Source: Isoetes taiwanensis (lineage: Eukaryota > Streptophyta > Lycopodiopsida > Isoetales > Isoetaceae). Taken from it: DNA of 64,000 bases. The translations under genes were made by a program, and so were the position numbers. The stretch spans positions 25,223,189 to 25,287,188 of the forward strand of contig JAJEKV010000001.1 of NCBI GenBank assembly GCA_021234155.1. The letters run 5' to 3'. Each line of letters starts with the position of its first letter. Within the stretch, counting starts at the first letter, position 1. Shown here piece after piece: positions 10,605 through 23,645 of the stretch. A model generated the notes under the pieces. The model was not told the DNA's origin and did no database searches. It saw nothing but the letters and a program-made list of their open reading frames with translations.

Positions 10605-13600
10605 GAACTGCACTTTGTGATAGTGTATATAATATAGAATGTATTTTAACTTAGATATAAGTGAAGTCATAGCAAGTATTTGATGGACTTATTAAACAAA
10701 ATCGCATTATTAGAAAATATGTAGAATATGCGAATACAAGTTTTGTTTGTTATGAAGCGCACTGCGAGGCAACATCAAAATTTCATTTCTCACATTCTCG
10801 ATGTCTCAGAATAAACGACAGTAATGTAGATTGGTAATCAATACTTATGAAGTACATGTAGACATCACTTTTCACGAGAAGGTGGCCAGTCATATCATAG
10901 TATCCTTTGTAGCAACATAGCTGTCGAAAGAGCATGATAGACAACATTAGCAAGTAGATATGTTTGACAAGTGGAATTACCACATGATTTTAGAGCAACA
11001 ACATAAGTTCGAGCATTTGGTAGAAAACCTTTGTCTTGCATTTGTAAAAATAACTACAAAGCCATAATAATATCATCATTTTTCATAATAATAGCAGCAA
11101 CATGAACCCTTGTCCCATTATGCAGCTTCATTCTTGTCCCAACATGAAGATTTGTTGAGCTGCTGCAGGCTTTTATTTGTGCAAGCAAGATGGAAAGGTC
11201 TGTTCACAATCCGTAAGGAGACTTATTTGAAGGAGACCACTTCTTCTCAACAACGCATTGCCTATGTTCATTCTTTAAGTTGGGTCTTCCACTTTTGTTG
11301 TAATGTGCTCACCTGCTAGAAAGAAATGTTGTCATTCGCTGCAAGTATTGTTCTATGCTCTATAAGAATTTGTTGCAATAGTGGAAGTTGTGGCAAGAGC
11401 AATAACTATTGAATATAAAGCTGGCACATCTTCAGCTCTAGCAGAGAAAAGCCAAGACCAAAACTCGCTCAAAGATAATGATTATCTTGGGTTTTGTTTT
11501 TGAAATTGATTAGCACTTCAAGCTCTCGGTGTCATTCTTCTCTCTGTGTCTTCACTCATTTGAAAAGGGCACAAAGGACATGGGTTGATCTAGATACATG
11601 AGCATTGTAACTATTCTTGTGTTTTGTTGACAAGTAATATCCATATGTCCTTGACAAAAGGTGCCTGTTAAAATTGGAGCTAAATAGGAAACATGAAGGG
11701 AGATATCGATAATCTAGAAGGAAGCATGTGAAAACATACATTGAACAAATCAACAGAATACTTGCTTGAAAATCATAAAGATGTAGATTATTCGTCATTC
11801 TAGGAACTTGACCTTTTTAGATTGAAACAAATTTGAAAGATGGGCATAAAAATCTCATGGACATGCACGGGGACTGAAGCTGCCAGATTATATGAACTCG
11901 ATTGTGATTTCACTATCATAACAATGGCCACCCACATCAATGTATCGATTGCACAAAGACATTTTAGATAATAGAATAAATGGTCCAAAGATCATCATCT
12001 TTATCCGCCTCAAGAATACACTTCAAGAATCGAAGCGAAATAGCACTGGCGACCTTGCAATTGTATCGGGCATTTTTAAGTAATGTGAACTAAAATGAAA
12101 TTACTTTAATGCAATTCATTGCGAGGGGATGATGACCTGCTTTGCAAATAGCATCCAGGTATATGAAAATTTGTGGACATGCAATGGTTAAGAAGGGAAA
12201 TAACAAATGGTCGTAGAAGACTATTTTGCAATTATATCAGGCCATTTTCAAGTAATGTAAATTAAAATGGGATTAAGAAGGAGCAGAGATAAGAACTCAG
12301 TAGATATTATGTAGTGTTATGCAACAATGAAAAAAGATCAATACCTGGAATATAAGAACTCTCCAGTCTATGCCTCTCTTCATGTGAATTTGAGATCTTT
12401 TGACAGTGATACACATGTCAAGCTGAGGTCTGACCTCCTGCAGACTAACATAAGACATCATTTTTTCTTCACAATGAATAGACTCTGAACCCATTACCAG
12501 GTGCAATCTATCTGCATATTGAGATTGTAAATTCTAGAGACATGCACATCAATAATATTTTGGAGAAAAAGATATGGCATGAAAACAGGTCTCTATTGTT
12601 GCTTCTTCAATTTGTTCTGACAAAACATAAAAGAAGGGGTGCAGAGAGCCATGGCGACCAATCTGCAGCTCGCCTGTGCATCGCCATCGCTAGCTCAGCA
12701 CCAGAATTAACATGCATGGATCTGCGTGTTTCTTCCCATTTATTTGTCATATAATAAGTCATGAATGATGAATGGTATGACAAATTTCCTAAAGATATGA
12801 TATCCATCTAACTAACACAGTTGGGATTGGATTCAATCATTTTGGAAAATCTAAGATTAACCTAAGATTCTTATTCATCAGGAACATGTGCTGCTTTCAA
12901 ATTGCGTCAACAAAGCAGACAACGGAGTATGCAAGTTAAATAAAGAAGACGACTTGTGACGAATGTGAATTAAATCAAGATGAAGAGTTGTATGTCATTG
13001 GTTTACCTATCTCAGTAGCATTTCTCCAACTGCAATGCCTGACAGGAGATGCAATGTCTGAACTGCTTGTCCTAATTACCAGCGTCACATGCAGTATGCT
13101 ACTTTGCGATATACATTCGTAGTATCCCGGATGCAATCTCCAAGTTGCTGCATCTCAAAAAAACAATTATATCTTGACATCAGTCATGGAAACAGCTCGC
13201 TGAACATCCCATACCATTCCCCTTGCTGTCAAACCAGTCTCTTTCAACTGCTCTGCTGGTCGTTTCTCTAGCATTCCAAGAGTACAGCAAACCTCCATGC
13301 CCATGCCCCTGCAAGAAGTTGATTGACAGAAAACAAAGAGTCAAAATGCATGTTGAGAAAAATCAAAATCAAGAAAAGCTTGCTCTCACTTATCTACACA
13401 TTATCACCAGCACCTTTAAATTGTCTAGCAAGTTTAGTTACCTAATTGTTTATCGCTAAGTTGCCCCCATGCAAAACCCTGTACTTCCTGCCTCTTTAGC
13501 CTGTATTGACACATCTAGACATTTCTGCAATTGATTATCCACACACTTTAATCAAACCTTAAAACAAAATTGATACCTTCTTTGCTACTTCTTCCTCTTG

Positions 13601-13999
13601 TTGCAGAAGCTTTTGACCTTTTACATCTGTGTTATATTTGGAAAACTGAGGACAATATGCACAATGTTCTGAGCACCAACCAATTTTAACAGACATCAAA
13701 GTGCATTATTGAACCTCCCAAAACTTATGCGCATGTCAGTGAACCTGAGCCTGTATTGCATGTGAGCACAGCACAAAGTAGAATCAAGTAAGGCACACAA
13801 AATACAACCGATGTAATCTTCCCTGTCAATTAAAGTACACAAAATACAACTAAACTTGAATGAAAATTATCTGCGAAAAAGCTCGTTGCAAGATAACCGA
13901 CAAACCATCCTCTTTATGCTGACCTCAATGAGGAGAGAATGAAAAATCTTACAAATGTGCTGCAAGAAGCGCTTACACTTACTATAATGGCCAAGTATG
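10605..13999. other. Intergenic, no supported gene
   Basis: Short unrelated ORFs only. A direct repeat (TTGCAATTRTATC...AAGTAATGT) occurs at about 12055-12110 and 12222-12275. A short stretch at 12651-12707 (MATNLQLACASPSLAQ) looks like the start of a plastid transit peptide but ends at a stop with no clear splice site, so I do not call it a gene. Confidence 0.35.
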
Positions 14000-14000
14000 G

Positions 14001-14380
14001 GTGCATGATGGAAGAGTATCATCAAATTCAAGGATAATAGCAACAATGTATTTGTTTTCAAATACAACGGAGGATTCATTAACTGATAATGAGTTTGACC
14101 AGATTACTAATATGATAAGACACCATGGAATTATTTTAGGGAAGTTTGGTCCATATATCTTGAGAGCTATTAACAAAACACCACTACATGGTAAGCTTTA
14201 CTCAGATACAGTCTTGTTCTACTAATGCCTGCCACTTTCTTTGTTTAATGCATAAGCCCACAGGTGGAGGCAGGCAGTGCCAAGGAATACATGGAGCAGC
14301 TTTGGTTGATTGTAGGCCCGGTAGCCGCAATTGCTATTATACTTGGTATCCCTGATGCAGCAAAAAGTGCAGGATGAAGG
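14001..14380 (+). other. Unassigned ORF plus possible membrane exon
   Basis: A 74-codon frame (14001-14225, with FSNTTEDSLTDNEFDQI) is followed by a second frame near 14262-14371. The second reads VEAGSAKEYMEQLWLIVG and continues into a hydrophobic stretch, VAAIAIILGI, that could span a membrane. I recognise neither. The second could be the last exon of an unknown host gene. The alternative is chance open frames. Confidence 0.2.
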
Positions 14381-14479
14381 GATGCCCTAAAGACCCACAT
14401 TTGGCATTTTGAAAAGGAGCAAATTACAGAGGAAGGAAGCAGCAGAAGAGAGAGCCACAAAGAGATATTCTTTCATTTA

Positions 14480-17170
14480 CCTGGTGGATGAGGCGTCTCA
14501 CGCATGTTGTCATAAATGGCATTTCAGTCAAATGGGATGACCATTTTTCCAAATTTGTCTCTCCAAGTCGTCTCGTGAGAACCACCGTTTAGTTGAAATA
14601 TCACCCTTAGGTTTCCAAAGCTTACCATTTTGGCATCGGAAGGGCTTGCGTCCGAAAGTGCCTCATCCAAATGACTCTACTTCCACGGTTTGTCGATCCC
14701 AAGCTCTAGGCCCAACCATCGATTGTCAATGCAAAAAATCTGATGAACATGAGGCTTGATAAATGCCTGTAAAAATGGAAAGCGATGTCTTAGTCATTCC
14801 TTTTTTGCGGAAAAAGGTTGCCAGATTAAGGCCGAATGTAAGGATGATGCGAGGAGCATTACCTGAGAAGACTGCAGTAGAATAAGCTACGTTTATGCAA
14901 GCGTCTGCATATAGAGATCCATTGTGCTTATGCAATCGTCTGCGAGAAATAGGAAGGACGGGCTGTGGGAAAAACAGGAAAAGGAAACCGTAAATCGAAG
15001 GGATGAAATTAAAGTAAAAACTTTTAAGGGTTAAGATTGCGCACAGACTATCATAAAACGCCTTTATTATTATATATAGATGCTTGGGCATTTCTAGAAT
15101 GGATCCTACGACACAACCAAGTAGTCGAAGTGAAGCGATGTTCTCATTGAGGTTTTGTAAAATCACTTAGTACAGATGAATCCCCCATTAGAGGTAGAAA
15201 TGTTTGAAAATACTGATAAACATGCTCCAAAACTAAACAATCATCGAAAGCATGATGAAAATGAAAAAAAATAAGATAAAGTATGATCCATACATCTCTT
15301 AAACGAGGCAAAACTAAGAGAAACTAGCGGCATCTTTTCATCGGGATGAAAAACCCTGCCCTTGCAGGTAGAGAAAAACTCTAATGAAAAACGGCCGCCA
15401 ACGCTCTCGATGAATGCCTGCAGCACCCGAACTAGAATGAAGACAACTTGAATACGTCACGCCTGAAAAAGTTGAAGCATGTAAAGGTTGAATCTCGACC
15501 CCTAGCACATATTCATCAAGAAACTTTTTGAAACACATGATTGCAGGCATCCCCAAAGGGCTCGACCCCATGCCCTCTGACAACTGAGAGAGATCTTCAC
15601 AAAGTAACCTGTAGTATAAGGTCTGAAAATGAGAATGACCCATTAGAAAGTTAGGAGCTTTAAGCCAGGGCACGTATCAAAGCATAATAATATAGAAAAT
15701 AATAAGCTCAAAGGCTCCAGGACCACGGCAAGAAAGAAACAACAACTAACCAATCGGGAACCATCCACGAAATAACCATCGCAAAAGAAAACATCTGATT
15801 AGTGCTGCCTCGGAGACTATCATGCCACACCGAGAAAAATGAAATATAAGAGTATACGCACTTGCAAAGAACATCGAAATGAACACATAGAAGATGTCAA
15901 AGGCTACAGAATGGCCCGAAAAGTATAGGAGGAAGCAGAAACTAAAGATGGCCAATTGACCAGAAGGAAATAGAGAAACTTTAGCCATGAAATGGAATAA
16001 TAGAAAACGGCAAGCATGACTTAACAGACAAACCATCAAGGGAGGGAGGGTGAGGGAAACTGACAAAACAGAGAAGGAGAAGACATCTATCTCAAGAGAA
16101 TGCCGATGAATGAAAATGGGAGAAAAGGCAGAATAAATAGGAGATTTGAGGTGAGGCGTCCCATCCAAAGAATGTCGGTTCTATTGTGATAGCAATATAA
16201 CCGTGACATTTCTAGGATGGGTCCTATGAAATAATTAAGTGGCTGATAGAAGAAGAATCTACCCCAAAAAGGAATAGAGCAAACTACATTGACAGGAGAA
16301 AAAATGATGAAACAAATGAAAGGAGGAACTGGCAAATAAGATGGCTTAGAATACAAGATATCAATGGAACAAATGAGATAGCAAAGATAAAAAGGGATAA
16401 TGAGACAACAAGGTAATAGAGCAATGGGACAAACGAGGCAAAAAGGGCAAGTAAACAATTCCAAAGTACCGGTAGAGATGGCTCATTGAGAGCAAAAAAG
16501 CGATCAAGGCAACCAGAGTAAATAGAAGGAAGAGGAAACCAAGAAATGGAGCAAAAAAGAAAAAGAGAAGACAAAGACAATGGAGCAATGAAGAAGTAGA
16601 ATGAGCAATGAGAAATAGAGAAGGAACATAAAAATGAAAGAAACAGTGGCATAATGCAGTCAGTGATGGGAAAAGGAACGTATGGAGATAACAATAGACA
16701 ATGCTCTGAACATGACAACTTCAACAAAGTAGAGATCTCAAATGAATAATGAACCAGTAAAGACTAAACTAATAAAGATATGAATAACTGAAGTAACCTA
16801 ACTAGCAATAAAAAATGAGCAAGAAGACAAAAAAACCAAAGAGGAATGATGCAAACGTTAACAAAGTTAAATGGAAGAAGAAGTCAAAGGAACTTAAAGA
16901 AGGAAATAATGCAAACACAACAAAATGGATAAATGATACCAAATGGAGCTACTAAATGAGGACTGTATGGCAACTAAAGTGAATTTGGAGCAGAGAGAAA
17001 TTGGAGAAAGATAAAATAAGTAGAAAAAATGCAACCAATGGGAAGACCATGTACAAAGAAGCCCATTTATGATGTAGAACCTAAAAAGGGGACAAAAAGA
17101 ATTCAAATAGATAGGAATGGACCAGATAGGACTATGAATGAGCCGACATCCACAACTATAAAGAAACACA
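14480..17170. repeat. Purine-rich, internally repetitive zone
   Basis: The plus strand is strongly A/G-rich from about 15900 to 17100, which produces long open but low-complexity hydrophobic frames on the minus strand that are not genes. Segments recur: GCATTTCTAGAATGGATCCTA at 15088 resembles GACATTTCTAGGATGGGTCCTA at 16203. GGCAGAATAAATAGGAG followed by GTGAGGCGTC at 16129-16160 recurs at 26120-26155. It is probably an old dispersed repeat. Confidence 0.45.
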
Positions 17171-17174
17171 AATA

Positions 17175-17310
17175 TATAGCATAATAACATGGAGTTTTCT
17201 TTGTGTTTTTGTACGCTTTTCACTAAGGTTTTCCTATGATTTCGTGATGTATTCAAATGGATGTACTAATGCATACATCTAGAGTGCACCATTTCTGAGC
17301 CATTGATTTT
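17175..17310 (+). repeat. Dispersed repeat family A, copy 2
   Basis: Closely matches 28225-28365 over TAGCATAATAACA, TTTTGTACGCTTTTCAC, GGTTTTCCTA and CATCTAGAGTGCACCATTTCT. A diverged copy lies at 5755-5930. Confidence 0.75.
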
Positions 17311-17500
17311 AGCCTTTTTTTTCCAATAGTCAACAACCAATGGCTCACAATAAAAGCCCTTTTTTTGTGCGTGTGGTGCATAATGGGCACATGAAGGGCC
17401 ATTGATTTTAGCCTTTTTTTCCAATGGTCAACAACCAATGGCTCACAACAAAAGCCCTCTTTTTGTGTGTGTGGTGCATAATGGGCACATGAAGGGCTTA
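17296..17500. repeat. About 103-bp tandem duplication
   Basis: Two adjacent copies of a unit running from GCCATTGATTTTAGCC through CAACCAATGGCTCACAA to GTGCATAATGGGCACATGAAG. They differ by a few substitutions and homopolymer lengths. Confidence 0.75.
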
Positions 17501-18050
17501 AAGGGTGCATGTAGTGCAGTTTCCCCGCCGGCAACACATTTCTTATCATAACTTTTGATCCAGAGCTCTGTTTGAGATGATTTTTATTGCGTTGAAAAGC
17601 TCTCTCTGAGATCTATTTGATAGTGTATGATATGGATATGTTTGGTTAAGTTATCTATGCTAAAATAGCAATTTTTTGGCTGGGTTTGGTAGGCTTTCAC
17701 ATCCTACCAGCTGATTAATACAGGATTGCGTTATTGGATATTGTTTTATGGCTCATTCCGAATGAAGCTTGCAAAAAATTACCATGCATTTTTAGATTTT
17801 GAGGCAGTTATTAAGCAAATTTCAAGGCTTCTAGATCCCTATGCTAACAAGCAGAAAAGTTTCCCACTTTGGTTTCTCACCACAAGAATCCATGGAGGCC
17901 AAAGGCTGCTGTTAAATTCCAGTTGAAAAATGTTTGTGTATGGGTGTTGCAAACTTTATGACTTTCAGAATAATGGGATCAATCTGCTCTATCTTTATGG
18001 TAACTTTTACTTATGTTCTATTTGTTTTATTGTGATCAAATTCAAAAGCT
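17501..18050. other. No gene recognised
   Basis: Spacer between the tandem duplication and the foldback element. A 66-codon frame at 17726-17926 has no recognised motif. Confidence 0.3.
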
Positions 18051-18104
18051 ACAGGTGATGAAAGCCTCAAATGAATTCTAGTTTTTTCTGGTTTGAATTC
18101 TAAA

Positions 18105-18600
18105 ATTTTTGTCACACGGGGGTGTGACGTCCTTAAGGCCCCGAAGGGGCCAAAAAATTTTTTTTTGCACAAACCATTCACATCCAACATATAAAAATTA
18201 AATCCCCCAACACATAACAACCAACACATAACAACCATTGACATTAATAACCAACACATAACTACCATTGACATTAATTAACACAACCATTGGGTCCAAC
18301 ACATTTAAATTAAAATCCCCCTTAAATCCCCTTTGGTTTGGGTGCATATTCACACGGGGGGTGACGTAGGGCAGCGAGAGCCCTCATAATTGTATTTTGC
18401 ACGTACGAAATTAACACCATATAGTCCCGCTTGAAATCTTATAGTATTTTGCGAATCTTGTTATACAGTATAGCAAATTTTGTACTTGCATACCCCACAA
18501 ACGAGGAACTTTACGTACGGTGTAGATTAAGGAATAAGGGGTGAATATGCCTATCCAACAGCTTTCGTTGCCCGGAGTTAATGGTTTGTGCAAAACAACA
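18105..18600. mobile_element. Foldback element, copy 1 (one arm truncated)
   Basis: It shares its arm and core with the element at 30243-30949, in the opposite orientation. The arm includes ACACAACCATTGGGTCCAAC and GGTGCATATTCACACGGGGG. The core includes TATAGCAAATTTTGTACTTG and CCCCACAAACGAGGAACTTT. The right arm is missing, but AATGGTTTGTGC near 18580 pairs with GCACAAACCATT near 18167. The left part contains tandem AACAACCAACACATAAC units at 18195-18270. The edge also carries the palindrome GTCACACGGGGGTGTGAC at 18110-18127. Confidence 0.65.
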
Positions 18601-18749
18601 ACGATGTATGTCAAAACTATCTCTGCATGAAAATTTTTTTTTTTTTGAAGGACGACAAGCTTTATTCACCAAGTAAGAACTAGAGCAACATAAAATGCAA
18701 AGACAGGATTATAACCCTAGTGGACAAACCGATCCAACTGAGCACCACC

Positions 18750-21700
18750 ACCTGCCTATGCAAAAGAATGAGTCTGAAGGTAAGTATGCCAAATCAATAC
18801 TTTCTTCTCTTGATCAAGAGAAGAACAATTGTAAGCCATAACAATTTTATTTTGCGCCCACTGACGAACAATCTCATCTGCAGTATCTACGCCCTTAAAG
18901 ATAAACAACCTCCTTCTCTTCCAGATTGACCATAAAAGCCAGCCACATGCGAGATGAAAAGCTCGTTTCCGTAGTTTGGGCCAAGCATCAGGATAGATAG
19001 CAAGCAAAATTTGTCGGGCTAGATCGAGACGCGCCAAATAGGGTCAACAACCAAGACCATACCGCCAAACCGCCACACAAGAAAAAAACAATGCTCAATA
19101 CTCTCAACCCTTTGCGTGCATAAAGGATGAGCTCAAACTGATTATCCATTTTATGGGCCAACCTCGTTGACTCGAGGCATCTATGGATCACTTGTACCAC
19201 AAAACTACTACTTTGGGATGAAGCGCCTTATCCCATATCCATATCCAAACACTTTTCCATTGTGGTCGAGGGACCTGAAGATGCCACCTATTAGATGGAG
19301 GCAGGATTTCGAATGCACAAGCGGTTTATACACGTAAGACACAAACCGCCTCGGCCGGATATCCCGATGGCAACCCCATACGACTACCTCAACTGCGTGG
19401 ACCAAAGATCCCGTGGCAACAATGCAAACAATAAGATTCCAGTTACTCGTCCCATCCGTGCACAACAAGAACTTGGTTCTAAATGCTTCCCATGACATGA
19501 GATGACCGGACTGCACCTAAGCCGCAATAGTGCTTATACCAGCTACTATCCATCGTCGTTGTGTCTTTGGATGAACAACCACACTTAGAGGCACATTCTC
19601 TGGAGTGTCCTGCAAAGGAATCCACCAGCATGGAGCGGACAACTGAAGACATGCCTCAGGATTAATATGGAAAAGAGACCGGCGTTGTCCCAAGCAAAGA
19701 AGCAACCCCTTTAGAAAAGGAGACGCATTAGGATACGGATGCATATGATAAAGCAAAGCCCAAGGAAGGAGGGGCTTAATGGTGGCCTTATGAAACGGGA
19801 GACAATGCTGAATTGACTGCACCAACAACCTCAGGCCAGGAGAATCATCCTTACCAATGAAAATCCTCCAAATAAACTTTGATATCATCACCTTGCTTTG
19901 GAGGTGACAATCCAACATACCAAGACCACCAGCTGCCTTAGGTCTAATGCATTTCACACAAGCTACCTTGACCACCGCTCCTAACTCATTTTCCACCCCA
20001 AATAAAATTTCTGACGATACGCACAATCTCCTCCATCTTACACTGCGGAGCTAATAGAGCAGACGCCATGTAGACATGAGTATTACTAAGAACGCATTTA
20101 GCCACAATTGATTCTAGGGCATGGACGGTTTAGTCAGATTCCACCAAAACAAATGCTTTTGCAACCCACTAATGATTTCATCCCAAGCATCCGGGCGAGA
20201 TGTGAATTCCAACCGGGATACCAAGCAACTTTGTGGTATTGCCATGCAGAGAATCTTCCATGGATAGTCCAAAATATGTGGAGGGATGGGATCGCCCAAC
20301 GCCCACAAAGTCAGACATTTTTGCCACCCTACAAGAACTCCTGATGCTAAGGAGTTCTTGTAATAGCTTAGCATTACGAAGATTCTCAGCCTAATAATAG
20401 CTTAGCATTACGAAGATTCTCAGCCTCGGCAATTAGGAACAAAAAGTGTCATCGGCATATTGGTTATATACCTCTTGAGAACCATCGTCCATTGGGAGGC
20501 CGTGAATAATGCCATCCTAGGTAGCCACGGAGAAGAGCTGGGATAATACTTCTGCCACAATTGTGAAAAGCAAGGGTGCTAAGGCAGCCTTGCCGAATTC
20601 CTCTACCCACTACAAAAATATCAGATGGCTCGCCCTGGAAAAGGACAGTAGATCTGGCTGATGTATGGAGCTTCATGACATTCCTAGTGAATGACTCCCC
20701 AAACCCAAGTGCAAGAAGACACTTCTCCAAAAAACCCCAATCAAAACTATCGTAAGCTTTAGCAAAATCAAGCTTAAGATACATTGCTCTATGACCCTGT
20801 AATCGGGCCCAATATATTCCTTCATATGCAGCAGCCACGTTGTTGAGAATACAACGATGAGGGAGAAAACCAGATTGTGTTGACGAGATAGCATCAGCCA
20901 AGATGTCTCGGACTCTTTCTGCCAATGACTTAGCAAAGATCTTGTACACAGAGGAAAGCAATGTAATAAGTCGCCAGTCAGAAATAGTCTTGGATTCCTT
21001 GCTCTTTGGAATGAGAGAGATACAACCTGTATTCAAAATCTTATCAAGGCTCCTAAATCTCTTAAACTCACAAAAGGCATCATATATGGCATCCTCCAAC
21101 CAATTCCAACACTTCTGAAAGAATTCAATAGGAAAGCCATCAAGACCAGGGCATTTGTCCCTTTTCAAGAGAGCCACAGCTTCTTTTAAGTCCTCCTTCA
21201 CGATATTGGACTCAAGAAACAATGCGACGCACCTTAGTCAACACGGCCAATTGCATGTCCTTCTGAAAGGGCAATGGGTGTCGGGCAAAGTATGAAGAAA
21301 AGTGATGATGAAGATACTGCTTAAGATTCACCGGATCGGAGACAAGGGCGCCATCTGGCAACACCAAAGAATGTATAGAAGTGGCGAAGTTTCCTTCTTC
21401 TTGCAGCCCATAAAAAAGAACCGTACATCTATCTCCGTCCTTGAACCATCGCAACCCCGCCTTCACCTTGGCTTCAAGAACTTTCACGCTTTCCATAGCC
21501 TTGATCCGAGATAATAACTCCTTTTCTCTCGATTCCATTAGTATGGCCACGAAGCTGAGTACTTCTAATTCCCGGTACAATGCAATCAATAGTCCTCTAG
21601 CCAGCCTCGACTCTCCCATATTCTTTTGCAAATGACTTCACCGCAGATAACGCTGCGACAACCCTGCACATGCCCCCGCGAGGTGAGAAGACCCGAGACC

Positions 21701-22430
21701 AAGCCCGACTGACCAAGTTTGAACTCATCATCCTCCAAGTACTTGCAATTAAGCTTAAAGTAGGTCCCCGTAGGTCGATGACAATTAGCCACATCATTAG
21801 TTAGGAGTCGTGGATTATGATCGATCTGAGCTATCCGTAAGATTTGAGCGCAATTAAAATCCGCTAACCGAAAGCAAATGCACAAGTATTAAAGTATCCT
21901 CTATCATGCCTTGCATAAGCTCGCCGCCCTCTCGGTCCAACCATTACACCCGTAAAGGACTGATCACCATCAATCTCTATAAGTCGACCATCATGTAAAG
22001 GTATGAGCCATTGTTCTCGCTTCGAATCCTTGCACTACTTCGTGAGTCAGCGACCACTTCTATCTCTTTCCAGCTCGACCATATTAAAGTCGCCAACGAG
22101 CAACCATGCAACATTCTGCCCAAGCTGAAGAACTTTACTCCTCAGAGTAGCCCACAAAGCACCACGCTGACGAGGTCTGTTATGAGCATATACATTTATC
22201 AAACCCCATTCTTAGCCCTTATCTTTCCATTTGATTATTATACACCGCCCGAACCTATCTGTTTGAGTAAAAGTGACATCCACAGAAGACTTCCATGCAG
22301 TCAGCACACCCGCCCTAGATGCACCAGCAGCAGACACCAAGACAATATAGTCACGTCCAAATATATTAGCTACTTTATGTACATCACCTCGGGGGCATTT
22401 CTTGAAGGCAACGAAAGGTCATAGAAAACT
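18750..22430 (-). pseudogene. L1 ORF2: endonuclease and reverse transcriptase, broken
   Basis: The endonuclease part has INVYAHNRPRQRGALWA and VGDFNMVEL near 22190-22060. The finger and palm part reads LKRDKCPGLDGFPIEFFQ near 21160, followed by GCISLIPKS, DWRLITLLSSVYK, TQSGFLPHRC, LKLDFAKAYDSFDW and GIRQGC. The catalytic YADD lies at 20459-20448 after a frame break. The C-terminal region contains KAAGGLGMLDCHLQSKVM (near 19940) and an LLWSIWKRRRLFIFKG segment (near 18930) typical of plant L1. The reaction would be nicking and target-primed reverse transcription. At least four frame breaks make it non-functional as written. Confidence 0.88.
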
Positions 22431-22499
22431 TAGACAAGTAAAGAGACAACTTGCTTCTTTTACTTGGGGAAGAAGCCACTCCCCTCACATTCCAAGACA

Positions 22500-23580
22500 A
22501 CAGGTTCATGTGGCCAAAATATTATGTTCCACCTCCATACCAATAGAGCCAGCATCAACCATGTCCATCTCGCATGGTTCTGAAGGGAGGTCAGCCCACC
22601 TCGTCCCCGGAAATTGGCAAGGGGAGCCTCCTCTGCTCCACCCTTCCATTGTTTTGTTCAAGACTTGGTGAGGGGGAGCCTCCTCACGCTCTACCCCCAT
22701 TATTTTGTTGGTAGTGGCGGCAAGGGGAGCCTCCTCTCGGTTCCACCCTTCCATTGTTTTGTTCAAAGACTTGGTGAGGGGAGAGCCTCCCCTCCGCCCC
22801 TACCCCCCATTATTTTGTTGACTAGCCTTATTGCGTGCGGCTCTTTTCCAATTAACATTTGTCCATCCCTCTTGGGCATTTCCATGATGCTCTTGAACAC
22901 TTTCATGCCGTTCTTGCAATTCCTGGATCTTCTGTAACTTAGCCCTAGCATCCTCTTCAAAAGCGGGAGTATGCACAATCTTCTAAGGGATAGTGGTTCT
23001 AGCAGCAGATGGAGTAGCAACAACAGAGGTAGCAGTAGCATTGGCAGAAGGGACAACAGAAGGTAAACGGGACTCAACAGAGGTAGGAGGCATAGAGGAA
23101 GAAGGGACCGTTATTGTATGCATCTCTCTTAGCACCTAAAATTTGCAAAATAAAGCAAGTTGAGGAAATAAATCGCCAATTCGAGGGCCATTGAGCAATT
23201 GCAAAGCATACTTCAGAAAGATAGGGCCACTTTTCACAACCACACAGTCAGGAAGACTACGACCAGAAGGAAGAGAGACACAAATTTTAGCACCATCAAC
23301 AATAGAATGGGCCAGATGAGTACCCAGACCATTAGCAATACTGATAAGAAACTCCGGCACCAAGAGATCAGGAGGAAGATTTGGAATAGAAAACCAACAT
23401 GGCATCCTAAGAGCGCGAGCCGTACCAGGAGAAAATCCAGGCGAGTAAGGCTAGTACAAAATATAATCACTCCACATTGGGTCCACACCACGTGCCACCA
23501 GTTGCTCCACAGCCACAACATCATAAAAACGATCAAAAAGAACTTCTTATCCAGCGATATAAGGTGGCAACCCTAATCTC
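22500..23580 (-). pseudogene. L1 ORF1 (nucleic-acid-binding protein), broken
   Basis: The minus-strand frame at 23405-23136 reads PCWFSIPNLPPDLLVPEFL then ANGLGTHL and KICVSLPSG, the DUF4283-like layout usual in plant L1 ORF1 proteins. Downstream at 22980-22510 is a low-complexity region with repeated NKTMEGW or NKIMG units. ORF1 proteins bind the element RNA (family knowledge). The frame is interrupted between the two parts. Confidence 0.6.
22605..22830 (-). repeat. About 63-bp tandem repeats inside L1 ORF1
   Basis: Four imperfect units with GGAGCCTCCTC and CCATTRTTTTGTT landmarks. On the minus strand they encode repeated NKTMEGWNREEAPLA-like peptides of about 21 residues. Units alternate between two versions. 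Confidence 0.7.
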
Positions 23581-23645
23581 CGAAGATGACCAGTCAACCA
23601 ATAGCCACGCTTCCTAGCGTCAAGAAATGCTCCAGTATATTGACC

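Larger units (their letters stand above)
18634..23645 (-). mobile_element. Nearly full-length plant L1 (LINE) retrotransposon
   Basis: The 3' poly-A tail appears as a T run at 18634-18646. Reading leftwards on the minus strand, an ORF1 region (about 23580-22500) is followed by ORF2 endonuclease, reverse transcriptase and C-terminal zinc/RNase-H-like segments down to about 18750. All parts are in canonical L1 order, but with stops and frameshifts. The 5' edge is close to 23645, where a second T run begins. I could not find a matching target-site duplication, perhaps because the 5' flank was disturbed by the neighbouring element. Confidence 0.85.

Noticed and set aside
12651-12707. Start of a plastid-targeted protein
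   Set aside because: MATNLQLACASPSLA looks like a transit peptide but stops after 19 codons with no convincing donor site or downstream exon.
15700-17256. Cluster of long hydrophobic minus-strand ORFs (possible membrane proteins)
   Set aside because: They arise from A/G-rich sequence on the plus strand, have extreme composition (Leu, Phe, Ser, Cys) and overlap each other without any motif.
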